A stretch of DNA of 25,651 bases, from the NCBI GenBank assembly GCA_964370235.1, contig CAYJIL010000026.1, positions 1-25,651 of the forward strand, read 5' to 3'. Under the pieces are notes generated by a model. The model did no database searches. It was not told the origin of the DNA and saw nothing but the letters and a program-made list of their open reading frames with translations. The translations under genes and the position numbers were made by a program. The stretch is from CAYJIL01 sp964370235. Its GTDB lineage: Bacteria > Bacteroidota > Bacteroidia > Bacteroidales > Rikenellaceae. Shown here in pieces: positions 1-7,982 of the stretch. Position 1 is the stretch's first letter, and each line of letters starts with the position of its first letter.

Positions 1-119
1 GAGGTAGTAAAGTGTACTACCGATGACCTACACTGCCGTAAGAGAGGTGATAAACTGAATTGCCGCTAACCATTATTGCCGTGAGGGAGATCATAAAGTA
101 TATTACTTAATGACCATAA
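1..119. repeat. imperfect 43-bp tandem repeat upstream of rpsA
   Basis: Two full units (12-54 and 55-97) match at about 29 of 43 positions without gaps, and most differences are transitions. The end of an earlier unit occupies 1-11, so the array continues beyond the window. A decayed part of a next unit lies at about 98-119. Two copies form a hairpin with a 7-nt loop: GGTAGT/ACTACC at 3-8/16-21, and GGTGAT/ATTGCC at 46-51/59-64 with two wobble pairs. One G-C pair of the first is replaced by A-T in the second. A 43-bp period is not a multiple of three and stop codons occur in the frames checked, so it is probably not coding. Its function is unknown. Confidence 0.6.
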
Positions 120-149
120 ATACTTTACCCAAAAAAAATAACCATTTTC

Positions 150-180
150 TTTGTTATTTTTCATTTTTTCACTATCTTTG
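150..180 (+). promoter_or_regulatory. rpsA promoter, Bacteroidetes type
   Basis: TTTG at 150-153 is followed after 19 nt by TATCTTTG at 173-180. This is a full match to the -33/-7 consensus of the Bacteroidetes housekeeping sigma factor. Transcription would start near 187, giving a leader of about 68 nt. Confidence 0.85.
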
Positions 181-191
181 CGCCTTGAATT

Positions 192-216
192 GTGGAGTCA
201 GCTCATGCTGTCCCAC
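192..216 (+). promoter_or_regulatory. stem-loop in the rpsA leader
   Basis: GTGG (192-195) pairs with CCAC (213-216). The stem continues inward past a bulged A and one T-T mismatch to CAGC/GCTG, closing on the loop TCAT (203-206). It would lie a few nucleotides from the predicted 5' end of the mRNA. S1 represses its own translation in enterobacteria; a similar role for this hairpin is inference. Confidence 0.55.
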
Positions 217-254
217 CTCAATATAATGTCTAACAAGCTAATTTATTAAAAGTT

Positions 255-2060
255 ATGAGCGAAACAAACGAAAAGGTACTCAATGCCTCTGTTTCAAACG
301 ATACATTCGATTGGAACTCATTTGAGAACGATCTAGGCCTTTATGGTGCAGATTCAAAAGAAAACATCTCTTCTAAGTATGACGAAACACTATCTAATAT
401 CCAGAGTGGTGAGGTATTAGAGGGTACAGTTATCGCAGTTAGCAAGCGTGAGGTTATCGTGAACATTGGTTACAAGTCAGAGGGTGTTATCCCAGTAAGC
501 GAGTTCCGTTACAACCCAGAGCTAGCGGTAGGCGAGAAAGTAGAAGTTTATGTTGAGAGCGCAGAAGACAAGCGTGGTCAGCTAATCCTATCACACAAAA
601 AAGCACGTCAGCTACGTTCTTGGGATCGTGTTAACGAGTCTTTGGAGAAGGACGAAGTTATCAAAGGTTTCATCAAGTGTCGTACGAAGGGTGGTATGAT
701 CGTAGACGTATTCGGTATCGAGGCATTCCTTCCAGGTTCACAAATTGACGTTAAGCCAATTCGTGACTACGATATCTACGTTAACAAAACTATGGAGTTC
801 AAAGTTGTTAAAATCAACCCTGAGTTCCGTAACGTTGTTGTATCTCACAAAGCTCTTATCGAGGCTGAACTTGAGCAGCAGAAGAAAGATATTATCTCTA
901 AGCTTGAGAAAGGTCAAGTTCTTGAGGGTACAGTTAAGAACATCACATCATACGGTGTATTCATCGACCTTGGTGGCGTAGATGGTCTTGTACACATCAC
1001 AGACCTATCATGGGGTCGTGTAAACCGTCCAGACGAGATCGTAACTCTAGATCAGAAGCTGAACGTTGTTATTCTTGACTTTGATGATGCTAAGAAGCGT
1101 ATCGCTCTAGGTCTTAAGCAACTTACTGCTCACCCATGGGATGCACTAAACGCAGACCTTAAAGTAGGTGACAAAGTAACTGGCCGTGTAGTTGTAATGG
1201 CTGATTACGGTGCATTCATCGAGATTGCTCCAGGTGTAGAGGGTCTTATCCACGTAAGCGAAATGTCTTGGTCGCAGCACCTACGTTCTGCTCAGGACTT
1301 CATGAAGGTAGGCGATACAGTTGAGGCTGTTATCCTAACTCTTGATCGTGACGAGAGAAAAATGTCTCTTGGTGTTAAGCAACTTTCTTCTGATCCATGG
1401 GAGAACATCGAGACTAAATATCCAGTAGGTTCTCGCCACACAGCTAAGGTTCGTAACTTCACTAACTTTGGTGTGTTTGTAGAGGTTGAAGAGGGTGTAG
1501 ATGGTCTTATCCACATCTCAGACCTATCTTGGACTAAGAAAATTAAGCACCCATCTGAGTTCACTGCTAAAGGTGCAGAGATCGAGGTTATCGTTAACGA
1601 TATCGACAAAGAGAATCGTCGTCTAAGCCTAGGTCACAAGCAACTTGAGGAGAACCCATGGGATGTATTCGAAACTATCTTCACAGTAGATTCTATCCAC
1701 GAAGGTACTGTATCTGAGGTTAACGATAAGGGTGTTGTTATGACACTTTCTCACGGTGTTGAAGGTTTTGTTCCTGCTAAAGGTGCAATCAAGACTGACG
1801 GTACGCCACTTGCAATGGGTGACAAACTAGAGGTTCGTGTAACTGAGTTCGTTAAGGGTACTAAGCGTATCACACTTTCTACAAACCTAACTCCTGCTGA
1901 GCCAAGTGCAAAGAAGAGCTACGATGGTGAGAAAAAAGGTGGTAACCAATCTTCTACTCAGAGCGAAGTTAAGAAGCTAAACTCTTCTATGGAGAAAACT
2001 ACTCTAGGTGATATCTCTGGTCTTGCAGAGCTAAAAGCTCAACTAGAGAGCGCAGAGTAA
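255..2060 (+). CDS. rpsA: 30S ribosomal protein S1
   Basis: This 601-residue protein is ribosomal protein S1, which binds mRNA on the small ribosomal subunit and helps initiate translation. Six S1 (OB-fold) repeats are visible, starting near residues 53, 134, 219, 304, 389 and 477. The middle repeats carry the classic pattern of GxV, then YGxF/FGVF, then GLxHxS. A tail of about 45 residues, rich in Ser, Lys and Gln, follows the sixth repeat. Codon choice is strongly biased (CGT, GAG, GTA, CTA), as expected for high expression. The ATG is preceded by an A/T-rich leader without a Shine-Dalgarno site, normal for this phylum, where S1 may matter more for start selection. The rnz start follows after 20 nt, so the two are probably co-transcribed. 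Confidence 0.97.
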   Translation: MSETNEKVLNASVSNDTFDWNSFENDLGLYGADSKENISSKYDETLSNIQSGEVLEGTVIAVSKREVIVNIGYKSEGVIPVSEFRYNPELAVGEKVEVYVESAEDKRGQLILSHKKARQLRSWDRVNESLEKDEVIKGFIKCRTKGGMIVDVFGIEAFLPGSQIDVKPIRDYDIYVNKTMEFKVVKINPEFRNVVVSHKALIEAELEQQKKDIISKLEKGQVLEGTVKNITSYGVFIDLGGVDGLVHITDLSWGRVNRPDEIVTLDQKLNVVILDFDDAKKRIALGLKQLTAHPWDALNADLKVGDKVTGRVVVMADYGAFIEIAPGVEGLIHVSEMSWSQHLRSAQDFMKVGDTVEAVILTLDRDERKMSLGVKQLSSDPWENIETKYPVGSRHTAKVRNFTNFGVFVEVEEGVDGLIHISDLSWTKKIKHPSEFTAKGAEIEVIVNDIDKENRRLSLGHKQLEENPWDVFETIFTVDSIHEGTVSEVNDKGVVMTLSHGVEGFVPAKGAIKTDGTPLAMGDKLEVRVTEFVKGTKRITLSTNLTPAEPSAKKSYDGEKKGGNQSSTQSEVKKLNSSMEKTTLGDISGLAELKAQLESAE

Positions 2061-2080
2061 TCTCTGATAAAATAAAAGAT

Positions 2081-3007
2081 ATGACATTCGGGATTCGGAC
2101 GTTGGGCACAGTCTCAGCTACTCCTCTCCTGGGAAAACATACCTCTGCTCATGTGCTTAACGCACATGAGCAGTTCTATTTAATAGATGCTGGTGAAGGA
2201 GTACAAAGCCAGCTTGTTAGGTATGGTATTTCTCCCATGAAGATAAATCATATATTTATTACACATTGCCATGGAGACCATGTATATGGGCTCTTTGGTC
2301 TTTTGTCTACTATGTCGCTAATGGGGCGTAAGATGCACCTCGATATATATGCTCCAGAGCCAATAGAGCAAATAATGGAGTTTCATCGCACCTTTTTCGA
2401 CAAGAAACTATCCTATCCTATTACAGTGCATGTGTTAAAGAACGACACATCACACATGATTTATGAAAATAGGGTTATGACAGTAACGACAGTTCCTCTA
2501 AAGCACAAAGTACCAACAGTTGGTTTTATCTTTAGAGAAAAAGAGCCAGCGTTAAATGTCGATAAAGAGGCAATTACCAAGCATTCGCTTACCATTGCCG
2601 AGATAGCTACTGCAAAACGTGGCGAAGATATTTATCGCCAAGATCAAGTAATCTCTTTTAACGAAATTACCTACCGTCCATACTGTGCACGAAGCATAGC
2701 TTTTATATCGGACACATCGCTTTCGAAGTGGGTAATCGATGCTGTTAAGGGGGTTGATTTATTATACCACGAGGCAACTTTCTTGAAGGAAGATAGAGGG
2801 CTTGCCGTTTCGACAGGCCATTCAACGACACACGATGCAGCTACTGTGGCACGAGAGGCTGGGGTAGGGCGTTTGGTGTTGGGGCATTTTTCGCCTAGAT
2901 ATAAAGGTGGTGAAAAGCAATTCGAAGACCAAGCAAAAGAGTTATTTGCCAATTGCATTGCTTCTGTTGAGGGTGAGTTTTACTCTGTAAAAGCTCAACG
3001 AAAATAA
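2081..3007 (+). CDS. rnz: ribonuclease Z (tRNA 3' processing endonuclease)
   Basis: RNase Z cuts the 3' trailer from pre-tRNA using two zinc ions. The 308-residue length suits the short bacterial form. The metallo-beta-lactamase fold starts at once (an LGT..A.P motif near residue 8), with IDAGEG near residue 36 and the zinc motif HxHxDH at residues 62-67. Further ligand regions are the PLKHKVPTVGF segment, SDT near residue 210, the YHEATF segment, and a GHFSPRY segment near the end. The second position of the zinc motif is Cys (HCHGDH) where Leu is usual, but all ligands are kept. The gene follows rpsA by 20 nt with no promoter between, and a strong terminator follows it. Confidence 0.95.
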   Translation: MTFGIRTLGTVSATPLLGKHTSAHVLNAHEQFYLIDAGEGVQSQLVRYGISPMKINHIFITHCHGDHVYGLFGLLSTMSLMGRKMHLDIYAPEPIEQIMEFHRTFFDKKLSYPITVHVLKNDTSHMIYENRVMTVTTVPLKHKVPTVGFIFREKEPALNVDKEAITKHSLTIAEIATAKRGEDIYRQDQVISFNEITYRPYCARSIAFISDTSLSKWVIDAVKGVDLLYHEATFLKEDRGLAVSTGHSTTHDAATVAREAGVGRLVLGHFSPRYKGGEKQFEDQAKELFANCIASVEGEFYSVKAQRK

Positions 3008-3042
3008 TATATAATATTTGTTTGCCCTCGTTGGCATATTTT

Positions 3043-3088
3043 AACCTTAATATACTGTTTTAAGATAAGCAGTATATTAAGGTTTTTT
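3043..3088 (+). terminator. rho-independent terminator after rnz
   Basis: A perfect 15-bp stem (3043-3057 with 3070-3084) encloses a 12-nt loop and runs into six T residues. It closes the rpsA-rnz unit. Confidence 0.9.
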
Positions 3089-3121
3089 ATGTTAAGAAAA
3101 GTGCATATTTTGTGTTTTTTG

Positions 3122-3153
3122 CTTGTATTATGTAGTTTGGTTTGCTATATTTG
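3122..3153 (+). promoter_or_regulatory. promoter of the GH31 gene
   Basis: CTTG (3122-3125, one change from TTTG) is followed after 20 nt by TATATTTG (3146-3153). The predicted transcription start near 3160 lies downstream of the longer in-frame TTG start at 3142, which supports the ATG at 3184. Confidence 0.7.
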
Positions 3154-3183
3154 CATGAATTTAATACTAAAACAAGCTTAAAT

Positions 3184-5316
3184 ATGAAGAAAATCATTAC
3201 TTCGATTGCGATGGCTGCCATGCTTGCTGGCTGTAATTCGGCTGGTACTAGTACAGGGGCTTCGCAAAACCCTATTTGGAACGAGAGCTACCCCGGTGTA
3301 TGGGTGAGTGAACTTGGCAATCCCGAACAATTCAATTTGCTTAACGCAACATCTATTGCTCCACGTGGCGACTTGCTTAACAAGCGTCCTCAGGCTAGCT
3401 TCCCGCTAGATAAGAGCGATATTAAGTACACTACCAAAAATGGTAAAACATTTATAACCCTACCAGTTGAGGCCGATGAGCAAATATATGGGCTAGGGCT
3501 CAACTTCAAGGCAATTAACCAGCGAGGTGCAATCAAGCGACTTCATATGGACCACTATGGCGACTCTGACAATGGCCGTACACACGCACCTGTGCCGTTT
3601 TTTGTCTCGACAAAGGGTTATGGTATGCTTATAAATAGTGCAAGATATATTGATATTTGGGTAACATCTGCTGTGAGAACCGATAGTGAAAATCCGCCCG
3701 TTGCTACCGATCGCACCACCGACCCACATTGGAATCCACAACCATATTCAGACAATATCGAGATATTGATCCCTGCCGAAGGTGCCGAAGTTATAATGTT
3801 TAGCGGCGAAAACCTTATGGACGTAGTATCTAAGTATAACCTATATACGGGTGGTGGTTTCATTCCTCCTAAGTGGGGCTTGGGTTTTTGGCATCGCACT
3901 CCAACTGCTTTTGATGAGCAGGATGTGAGAGACGAAGTTGCTGGTTTTGAGCAAAAAGATTTCCCACTTGATGTTATTGGGCTAGAACCAGGCTGGCACT
4001 CATACGCCTACCCATGCTCTTTTGAGTGGGATGGTAAGCGTTTCCCAAATGCCAAGGAGTTTGTGGACGAAATGTCTGATCGTGATATAAAGCTAAACTT
4101 GTGGATGAATCCATACCTTTCTGAGGGTAGTTCGCTACACAAGCCAATGGAGGAGTATGTTGGCTCACACACTGTTTGGTGTGGAACTGTGCCCGATTAT
4201 ACTATGGAGGGTGCTCGCAAGCTATTCTCAGACCACATTACAGAGCACCAGCTAGATTATGGTGTGAGTGGTTATAAGATTGACGAAGTTGATGGTTTTG
4301 ATGTTTGGTTGTGGCCAGATGTCGCTCAGTTCCCATCGGGGCTAGATGGTGAGCAAATGCGCTCGACCTATGGTAACTTGGTTATGAAGACAATTAACGA
4401 TGCCTACAAAGCAAAGAATACACGCACCTATGGTATGGTGAGAGCAGCAAATGCAGGTTCATCGTCTCTACCGTTTGTGCTGTATAACGATAATTATTCG
4501 CACCAAGACTTTATTACGGCTATCTCGTCGGCAAGTTTTGTGGGTGTGCAGTGGACACCCGAAGTGCGTGCATCGAATAGCTCGGAGGAGTGGTTGCGCC
4601 GTATGCAAACCACTTGTTTCTCGCCTCTAGCACTCATTAATGCTTGGGCAAGTGGCACAAAGCCATGGTCGTTCCCCGATGTGTATGAGCAGTGTCAAGA
4701 TGTGGCTAAACTGCGCATGAGATTGCTTCCATACCTATACTCAACGTTTGCTCAATACTACTTTGAGGGTAAACCAGCCTTTCGTGCGATGAACCTTGTC
4801 GAGGGTTATAGTAGCGAGGTTAAAAAGATTAAGGGCGAACTAGACGGAACCGATAATCCATACGTAATGGCTACATATCACGAGGTTAAGGATCAGTATA
4901 TGATGGGCGACAATATTCTAGTTGCACCAGTTTTTGCGGGCGAAACAGGTCGTGAAGTGGTACTTCCAAAGGGTAAGTGGTATGATTTCTATACAGGTAA
5001 ACTAGTGGGCGATGGCGAGGTAATTAGCATTGAAACAACGCTAGATCAAATTCCTTTGTTTGTGCGTGATGGTGGAATTGTGCCAATGATTCCCGAGATT
5101 AATAGCACAGCTCAATGGACTGACGGCCAGCCGCTAGAGGTGCGCATTTATGGCCAGAAGCCGGGTACATTTGCTATGTATGACGACGATGGCGATAGCT
5201 TTGACTATGAATCGGGCGAATACACCATCAAAGAGCTATCAACCGACAAGAGCGTAAAAGACACTCACACAGGTGGCGAGTGGAGCTATGAGCAAATTAA
5301 CTGGGTTCAGATGTAA
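3184..5316 (+). CDS. lipoprotein glycoside hydrolase family 31 (alpha-glycosidase)
   Basis: This 710-residue protein is a retaining alpha-glycosidase of family GH31. The family includes alpha-glucosidases, alpha-xylosidases and alpha-galactosidases; the substrate cannot be read here. A lipoprotein signal ends at LAGC (Cys17), so it is probably anchored in a periplasmic or surface membrane leaflet. An N-terminal beta-sandwich (about 30-230) precedes the (beta/alpha)8 barrel. Asp367 in KIDEVDG is the probable nucleophile and Asp436 in YNDN the probable acid/base. The RIPL-like segment IPLFVRDGGIVPMIP marks the C-terminal beta domain. The start was set at the ATG by the promoter and signal peptide. 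No SusC/SusD pair or other glycan gene adjoins it, so it looks like a single-gene unit. Confidence 0.9.
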   Translation: MKKIITSIAMAAMLAGCNSAGTSTGASQNPIWNESYPGVWVSELGNPEQFNLLNATSIAPRGDLLNKRPQASFPLDKSDIKYTTKNGKTFITLPVEADEQIYGLGLNFKAINQRGAIKRLHMDHYGDSDNGRTHAPVPFFVSTKGYGMLINSARYIDIWVTSAVRTDSENPPVATDRTTDPHWNPQPYSDNIEILIPAEGAEVIMFSGENLMDVVSKYNLYTGGGFIPPKWGLGFWHRTPTAFDEQDVRDEVAGFEQKDFPLDVIGLEPGWHSYAYPCSFEWDGKRFPNAKEFVDEMSDRDIKLNLWMNPYLSEGSSLHKPMEEYVGSHTVWCGTVPDYTMEGARKLFSDHITEHQLDYGVSGYKIDEVDGFDVWLWPDVAQFPSGLDGEQMRSTYGNLVMKTINDAYKAKNTRTYGMVRAANAGSSSLPFVLYNDNYSHQDFITAISSASFVGVQWTPEVRASNSSEEWLRRMQTTCFSPLALINAWASGTKPWSFPDVYEQCQDVAKLRMRLLPYLYSTFAQYYFEGKPAFRAMNLVEGYSSEVKKIKGELDGTDNPYVMATYHEVKDQYMMGDNILVAPVFAGETGREVVLPKGKWYDFYTGKLVGDGEVISIETTLDQIPLFVRDGGIVPMIPEINSTAQWTDGQPLEVRIYGQKPGTFAMYDDDGDSFDYESGEYTIKELSTDKSVKDTHTGGEWSYEQINWVQM

Positions 5317-5339
5317 TATATATTATTAATACCATTATA

Positions 5340-5382
5340 AAGAGATCGTGTTTGGGTGTCACACACCCAAACACGATCTCTT
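5340..5382 (+). terminator. 20-bp perfect hairpin after the GH31 gene
   Basis: Arms 5340-5359 and 5363-5382 pair perfectly around a 3-nt loop. There is almost no T-run after the stem (TTACTTTATA) and only A-rich sequence before it. Termination or 3'-end protection is likely, but it is not a textbook intrinsic terminator. Confidence 0.7.
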
Positions 5383-5484
5383 ACTTTATATAGCCCTTTA
5401 TTATAAACTGAACTAATAATTGCATATTTCCTAAAATAATAATTATATATCCTATTCTTGTAAATTGCTATCAAATAATTGCTA

Positions 5485-5492
5485 TACTTTTG
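5485..5492 (+). promoter_or_regulatory. -7 element of the DoxX-like gene
   Basis: TACTTTTG matches TAnnTTTG and lies 36 nt before the ATG. No good TTTG is found at the right spacing. Confidence 0.5.
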
Positions 5493-5527
5493 TAAAAACT
5501 TTATAAATATAATTAAAACTAACTGTT

Positions 5528-6097
5528 ATGAATGAAATTGTTTGCAATTGGACGTATCCTAGTGATAGTTCATCGTTGGCGTGGGACCCAGCATTTATCT
5601 TGTTTGTCTACCTTGTCGTTGGTTATTTGATAGCCGAACTAGTGTGTAAGCTAGGTGGATTTTCTAGCCTTAAAACATTGTCGAAAAGAGAGAGATGGGG
5701 TAGGATTCTTGGTATTATTGTGGGTGTCGGGCTTTTGGGCTCGTGTGTAGGAAAGACTGTATGTTATATTAGCCCTGGTACTCTACCTATGATTACAAAA
5801 CTTACATCATTTGGTATTGCATGGATGATACCTATGATATATGTTGCCGAGATTATCTCTGCTGCTTGTTTGTTTAGCAAGAAATTTTACAAACTAGGAA
5901 TTTGGCTAGCAGCTTGTACAACAACGGGTGCTGCCGTTGCACACATGCCTCTTATGGCTGATGGTCCATATTGGGCGGTTGCATCTGGTGGTCTATTGAT
6001 GATTTGCTTTCTTTCGGCATTGCTTTATGCTCCAGAAATGTTCCCTACTCAGATTGGAAAACTATTTGGCATCAACTATACATTGCCAAAAGAGTAA
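5528..6097 (+). CDS. DoxX-like integral membrane protein
   Basis: This 189-residue protein has about five hydrophobic segments (near residues 22-45, 60-82, 93-117, 123-141 and 147-170) and no signal peptide, so it sits in the inner membrane. The middle resembles DoxX-like proteins: a G..G.CVGK segment ending the second helix, an acidic residue inside a helix (AEIISAACL), and GAAVAHMP at the end of the fourth. DoxX-family roles are poorly defined, from quinol-linked or redox functions to stress responses. It has its own promoter-like site and terminator, so it is probably monocistronic. Family assignment is tentative. Confidence 0.55.
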   Translation: MNEIVCNWTYPSDSSSLAWDPAFILFVYLVVGYLIAELVCKLGGFSSLKTLSKRERWGRILGIIVGVGLLGSCVGKTVCYISPGTLPMITKLTSFGIAWMIPMIYVAEIISAACLFSKKFYKLGIWLAACTTTGAAVAHMPLMADGPYWAVASGGLLMICFLSALLYAPEMFPTQIGKLFGINYTLPKE

Positions 6098-6147
6098 CTA
6101 TATATTATGTGAGTAGTTTGTATAAAAATAGGTTATATTACTACTTT

Positions 6148-6186
6148 GAAAGGTCTTGTGTCTTGGCGCAAGGCCTTTCGTCTTTT
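6148..6186 (+). terminator. rho-independent terminator after the DoxX-like gene
   Basis: An 11-bp stem with one G-T wobble (6148-6158 with 6169-6179), a 10-nt loop, then TCTTTT. Confidence 0.8.
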
Positions 6187-6270
6187 ATAATTAATTGCAA
6201 ATAGGAGTCTGTTATCTCGATTTTGTAAATCGATCTCTTGTTTTGATAAATGTGCTATATGAAATAGCCA

Positions 6271-6278
6271 TACCTTTG
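6271..6278 (+). promoter_or_regulatory. -7 element of the sulfatase gene
   Basis: TACCTTTG matches TAnnTTTG, placing the transcript start about 15 nt before the ATG at 6300. The nearest upstream TTTG (6242-6245) is 25 nt away, too far, so the -33 is weak or a regulator may assist. Confidence 0.55.
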
Positions 6279-6299
6279 CAAAAAAAAAGAATTATCAAG

Positions 6300-7982
6300 A
6301 TGAATAGAAAAAAATTAGCCTTCTCAGTATGCACTAGCCTAGTGGTGGTCTCTTGTGGCTCATCGCCCAAAGAGACCCAACCAAACATCCTGCTTATTGT
6401 GATGGATGATATGGGGTATTCTGATATTGAGCCTTATGGTGGCGAAATTCGTACACCGAATATATCTGAGCTTTCGCAGCAAGGTACACAATACACACGT
6501 TTTCATGCCTCGTCTATGAGTGCTCCTACACGAGCAATGTTGCTCACGGGTGTAGATAACCACCTAAATGGTTTTGGTGCAATGCCTCCTATGGCTGGCG
6601 CTAATCAATATATGCAAAAAGGTTACGAAGGTTCCCTTAACGATAATGTAGTGACTATTGGTCAAATCCTTCAGCAGCATGGCTACTTTACCTTTACAGC
6701 AGGCAAGTGGCACATGGGGCACCACCCAGGTTCGCTTGCTGGGGATAGAGGTTTTGACAAAAGCTTTGTGTTAATGGCAGGAGGTACATCGCATTTTGAT
6801 AATACTTATGCTATGTGCGAGTATGATACCCCCGTAACATATTATTGCCAAGACGATGTTAGGCTCGATAAATTACCTCGTGATTTTTACTCTACAACTC
6901 ACTATACCGACAAAGTTATCGAATATTTAGACACATGCCCCAAAGACCAACCATTTATGGGATATATGGCTTTAACAGCTCCTCACGACCCCTTGCATAT
7001 TATAGAGGAGTGGGCAGATAAATATGCTGGAGTGTATGACAAAGGTTATGACGAGGTGCGAAAATCTCGCCACGATAGGTTAAAAGAGTTGGGTGTAATT
7101 CCTTCCTCGACACCATACTATCCCATTGAGAGTGGGCAGTGGGACGATCTTTCGCAGCAGCAAAAACGTGAACAGGCTCGCAAAATGGAGATATATGCCG
7201 CAATGGTTGAGTATGCCGATTATAGCATTGGTCGTGTAATTAATCATCTAAAAGCGATAGGGCGATATGATAATACACTTATTATATTTATGTCGGATAA
7301 TGGCTCTAACCCCAAAGAACCACACTTCTATCCGGGCAATTCAAAAGAGCAAATTGCAACAACATATAATAATAGCCTCGAAAACTATGGTAACAAAGAC
7401 TCGTTCATATCGCTAGGTAAAGCGTGGGCCGAGGTGACTAGTACACCATATTCAAATTACAAAATGATGATGTCCGAGGGTGGAATGTGTACCCCAATGA
7501 TTATAGCTGGGGGCGATTTTGCAAAAGGCAAACTCGACACCCAGAGCCTTTTGCACGTAAGCGATATTGTGCCCACTATCTTATCACACGTGGGGGTTGG
7601 TTATGAGTACAAAGGCCGAGAGTTAGCTCCATTGTATGGCAAAAAAATAGAACCAAACGGCTCTTCACGCAATAGTAACGATGCTTTGTGTTTTGAAATG
7701 ATTGAGGATAAGGCGATTATTAAAGGCGATTGGAAGGCGTACCAGCGTAGCAAATTTAACGCTGGCGATAGCAAAACATGGTTTCTTTATAATCTCAAGG
7801 ATGATATTGCCGAAAAGGTAGACCTAGCTGCAAAGCACCCTAGGCTACTAGATTCTTTGGTAGAGCAGTGGTGCGATTATGCAAGCTCTGTGGGGTATAT
7901 AGAATTTGATGGAAAGATGCTCAACCAAAGCCTTAGCCCACAAGAGTATTATGGTTATGATCCCAAAAATAAACAAGAGTAG
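6300..7982 (+). CDS. serine-type S1 sulfatase, lipoprotein
   Basis: This 560-residue enzyme hydrolyses sulfate esters. The active-site signature (C/S)xPxR appears as S74-A-P-T-R78, followed by AMLLTG. Ser74 would be converted to formylglycine by an anaerobic sulfatase-maturating radical-SAM enzyme, encoded elsewhere. Metal and substrate motifs are present: Asp36-Asp37 in IVMDDMGYSD, GKWHMGH, TAPHDP, and SDNG near the middle. The GVDNHLNGFG segment after the signature resembles arylsulfatase-like subfamily S1_4; I recall this and did not test it. The signal peptide ends in VVSC (Cys19), giving a lipoprotein. The ATG at 6300 fits the promoter and signal; a longer in-frame reading begins inside the preceding terminator region. 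The stop codon directly touches that of the convergent AraC gene. Confidence 0.93.
   Translation: MNRKKLAFSVCTSLVVVSCGSSPKETQPNILLIVMDDMGYSDIEPYGGEIRTPNISELSQQGTQYTRFHASSMSAPTRAMLLTGVDNHLNGFGAMPPMAGANQYMQKGYEGSLNDNVVTIGQILQQHGYFTFTAGKWHMGHHPGSLAGDRGFDKSFVLMAGGTSHFDNTYAMCEYDTPVTYYCQDDVRLDKLPRDFYSTTHYTDKVIEYLDTCPKDQPFMGYMALTAPHDPLHIIEEWADKYAGVYDKGYDEVRKSRHDRLKELGVIPSSTPYYPIESGQWDDLSQQQKREQARKMEIYAAMVEYADYSIGRVINHLKAIGRYDNTLIIFMSDNGSNPKEPHFYPGNSKEQIATTYNNSLENYGNKDSFISLGKAWAEVTSTPYSNYKMMMSEGGMCTPMIIAGGDFAKGKLDTQSLLHVSDIVPTILSHVGVGYEYKGRELAPLYGKKIEPNGSSRNSNDALCFEMIEDKAIIKGDWKAYQRSKFNAGDSKTWFLYNLKDDIAEKVDLAAKHPRLLDSLVEQWCDYASSVGYIEFDGKMLNQSLSPQEYYGYDPKNKQE

Noticed and set aside
1..69. C-terminal end of an upstream gene in frame 1 (stop at 67-69)
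   Set aside because: The 43-bp repeat breaks any constant reading frame, and the 22-codon stretch has no recognisable family.
1..119. CRISPR array at the window start
   Set aside because: Units are contiguous and degenerate, with no unique spacers between exact repeats.
3142..3183. Longer TTG start for the GH31 gene
   Set aside because: It overlaps the predicted -7 box and would bury the lipoprotein signal; the ATG at 3184 fits both.
6195..6299. Upstream extension of the sulfatase reading frame
   Set aside because: It begins beside the previous terminator and runs through the -7 box; the signal peptide starts at 6300.
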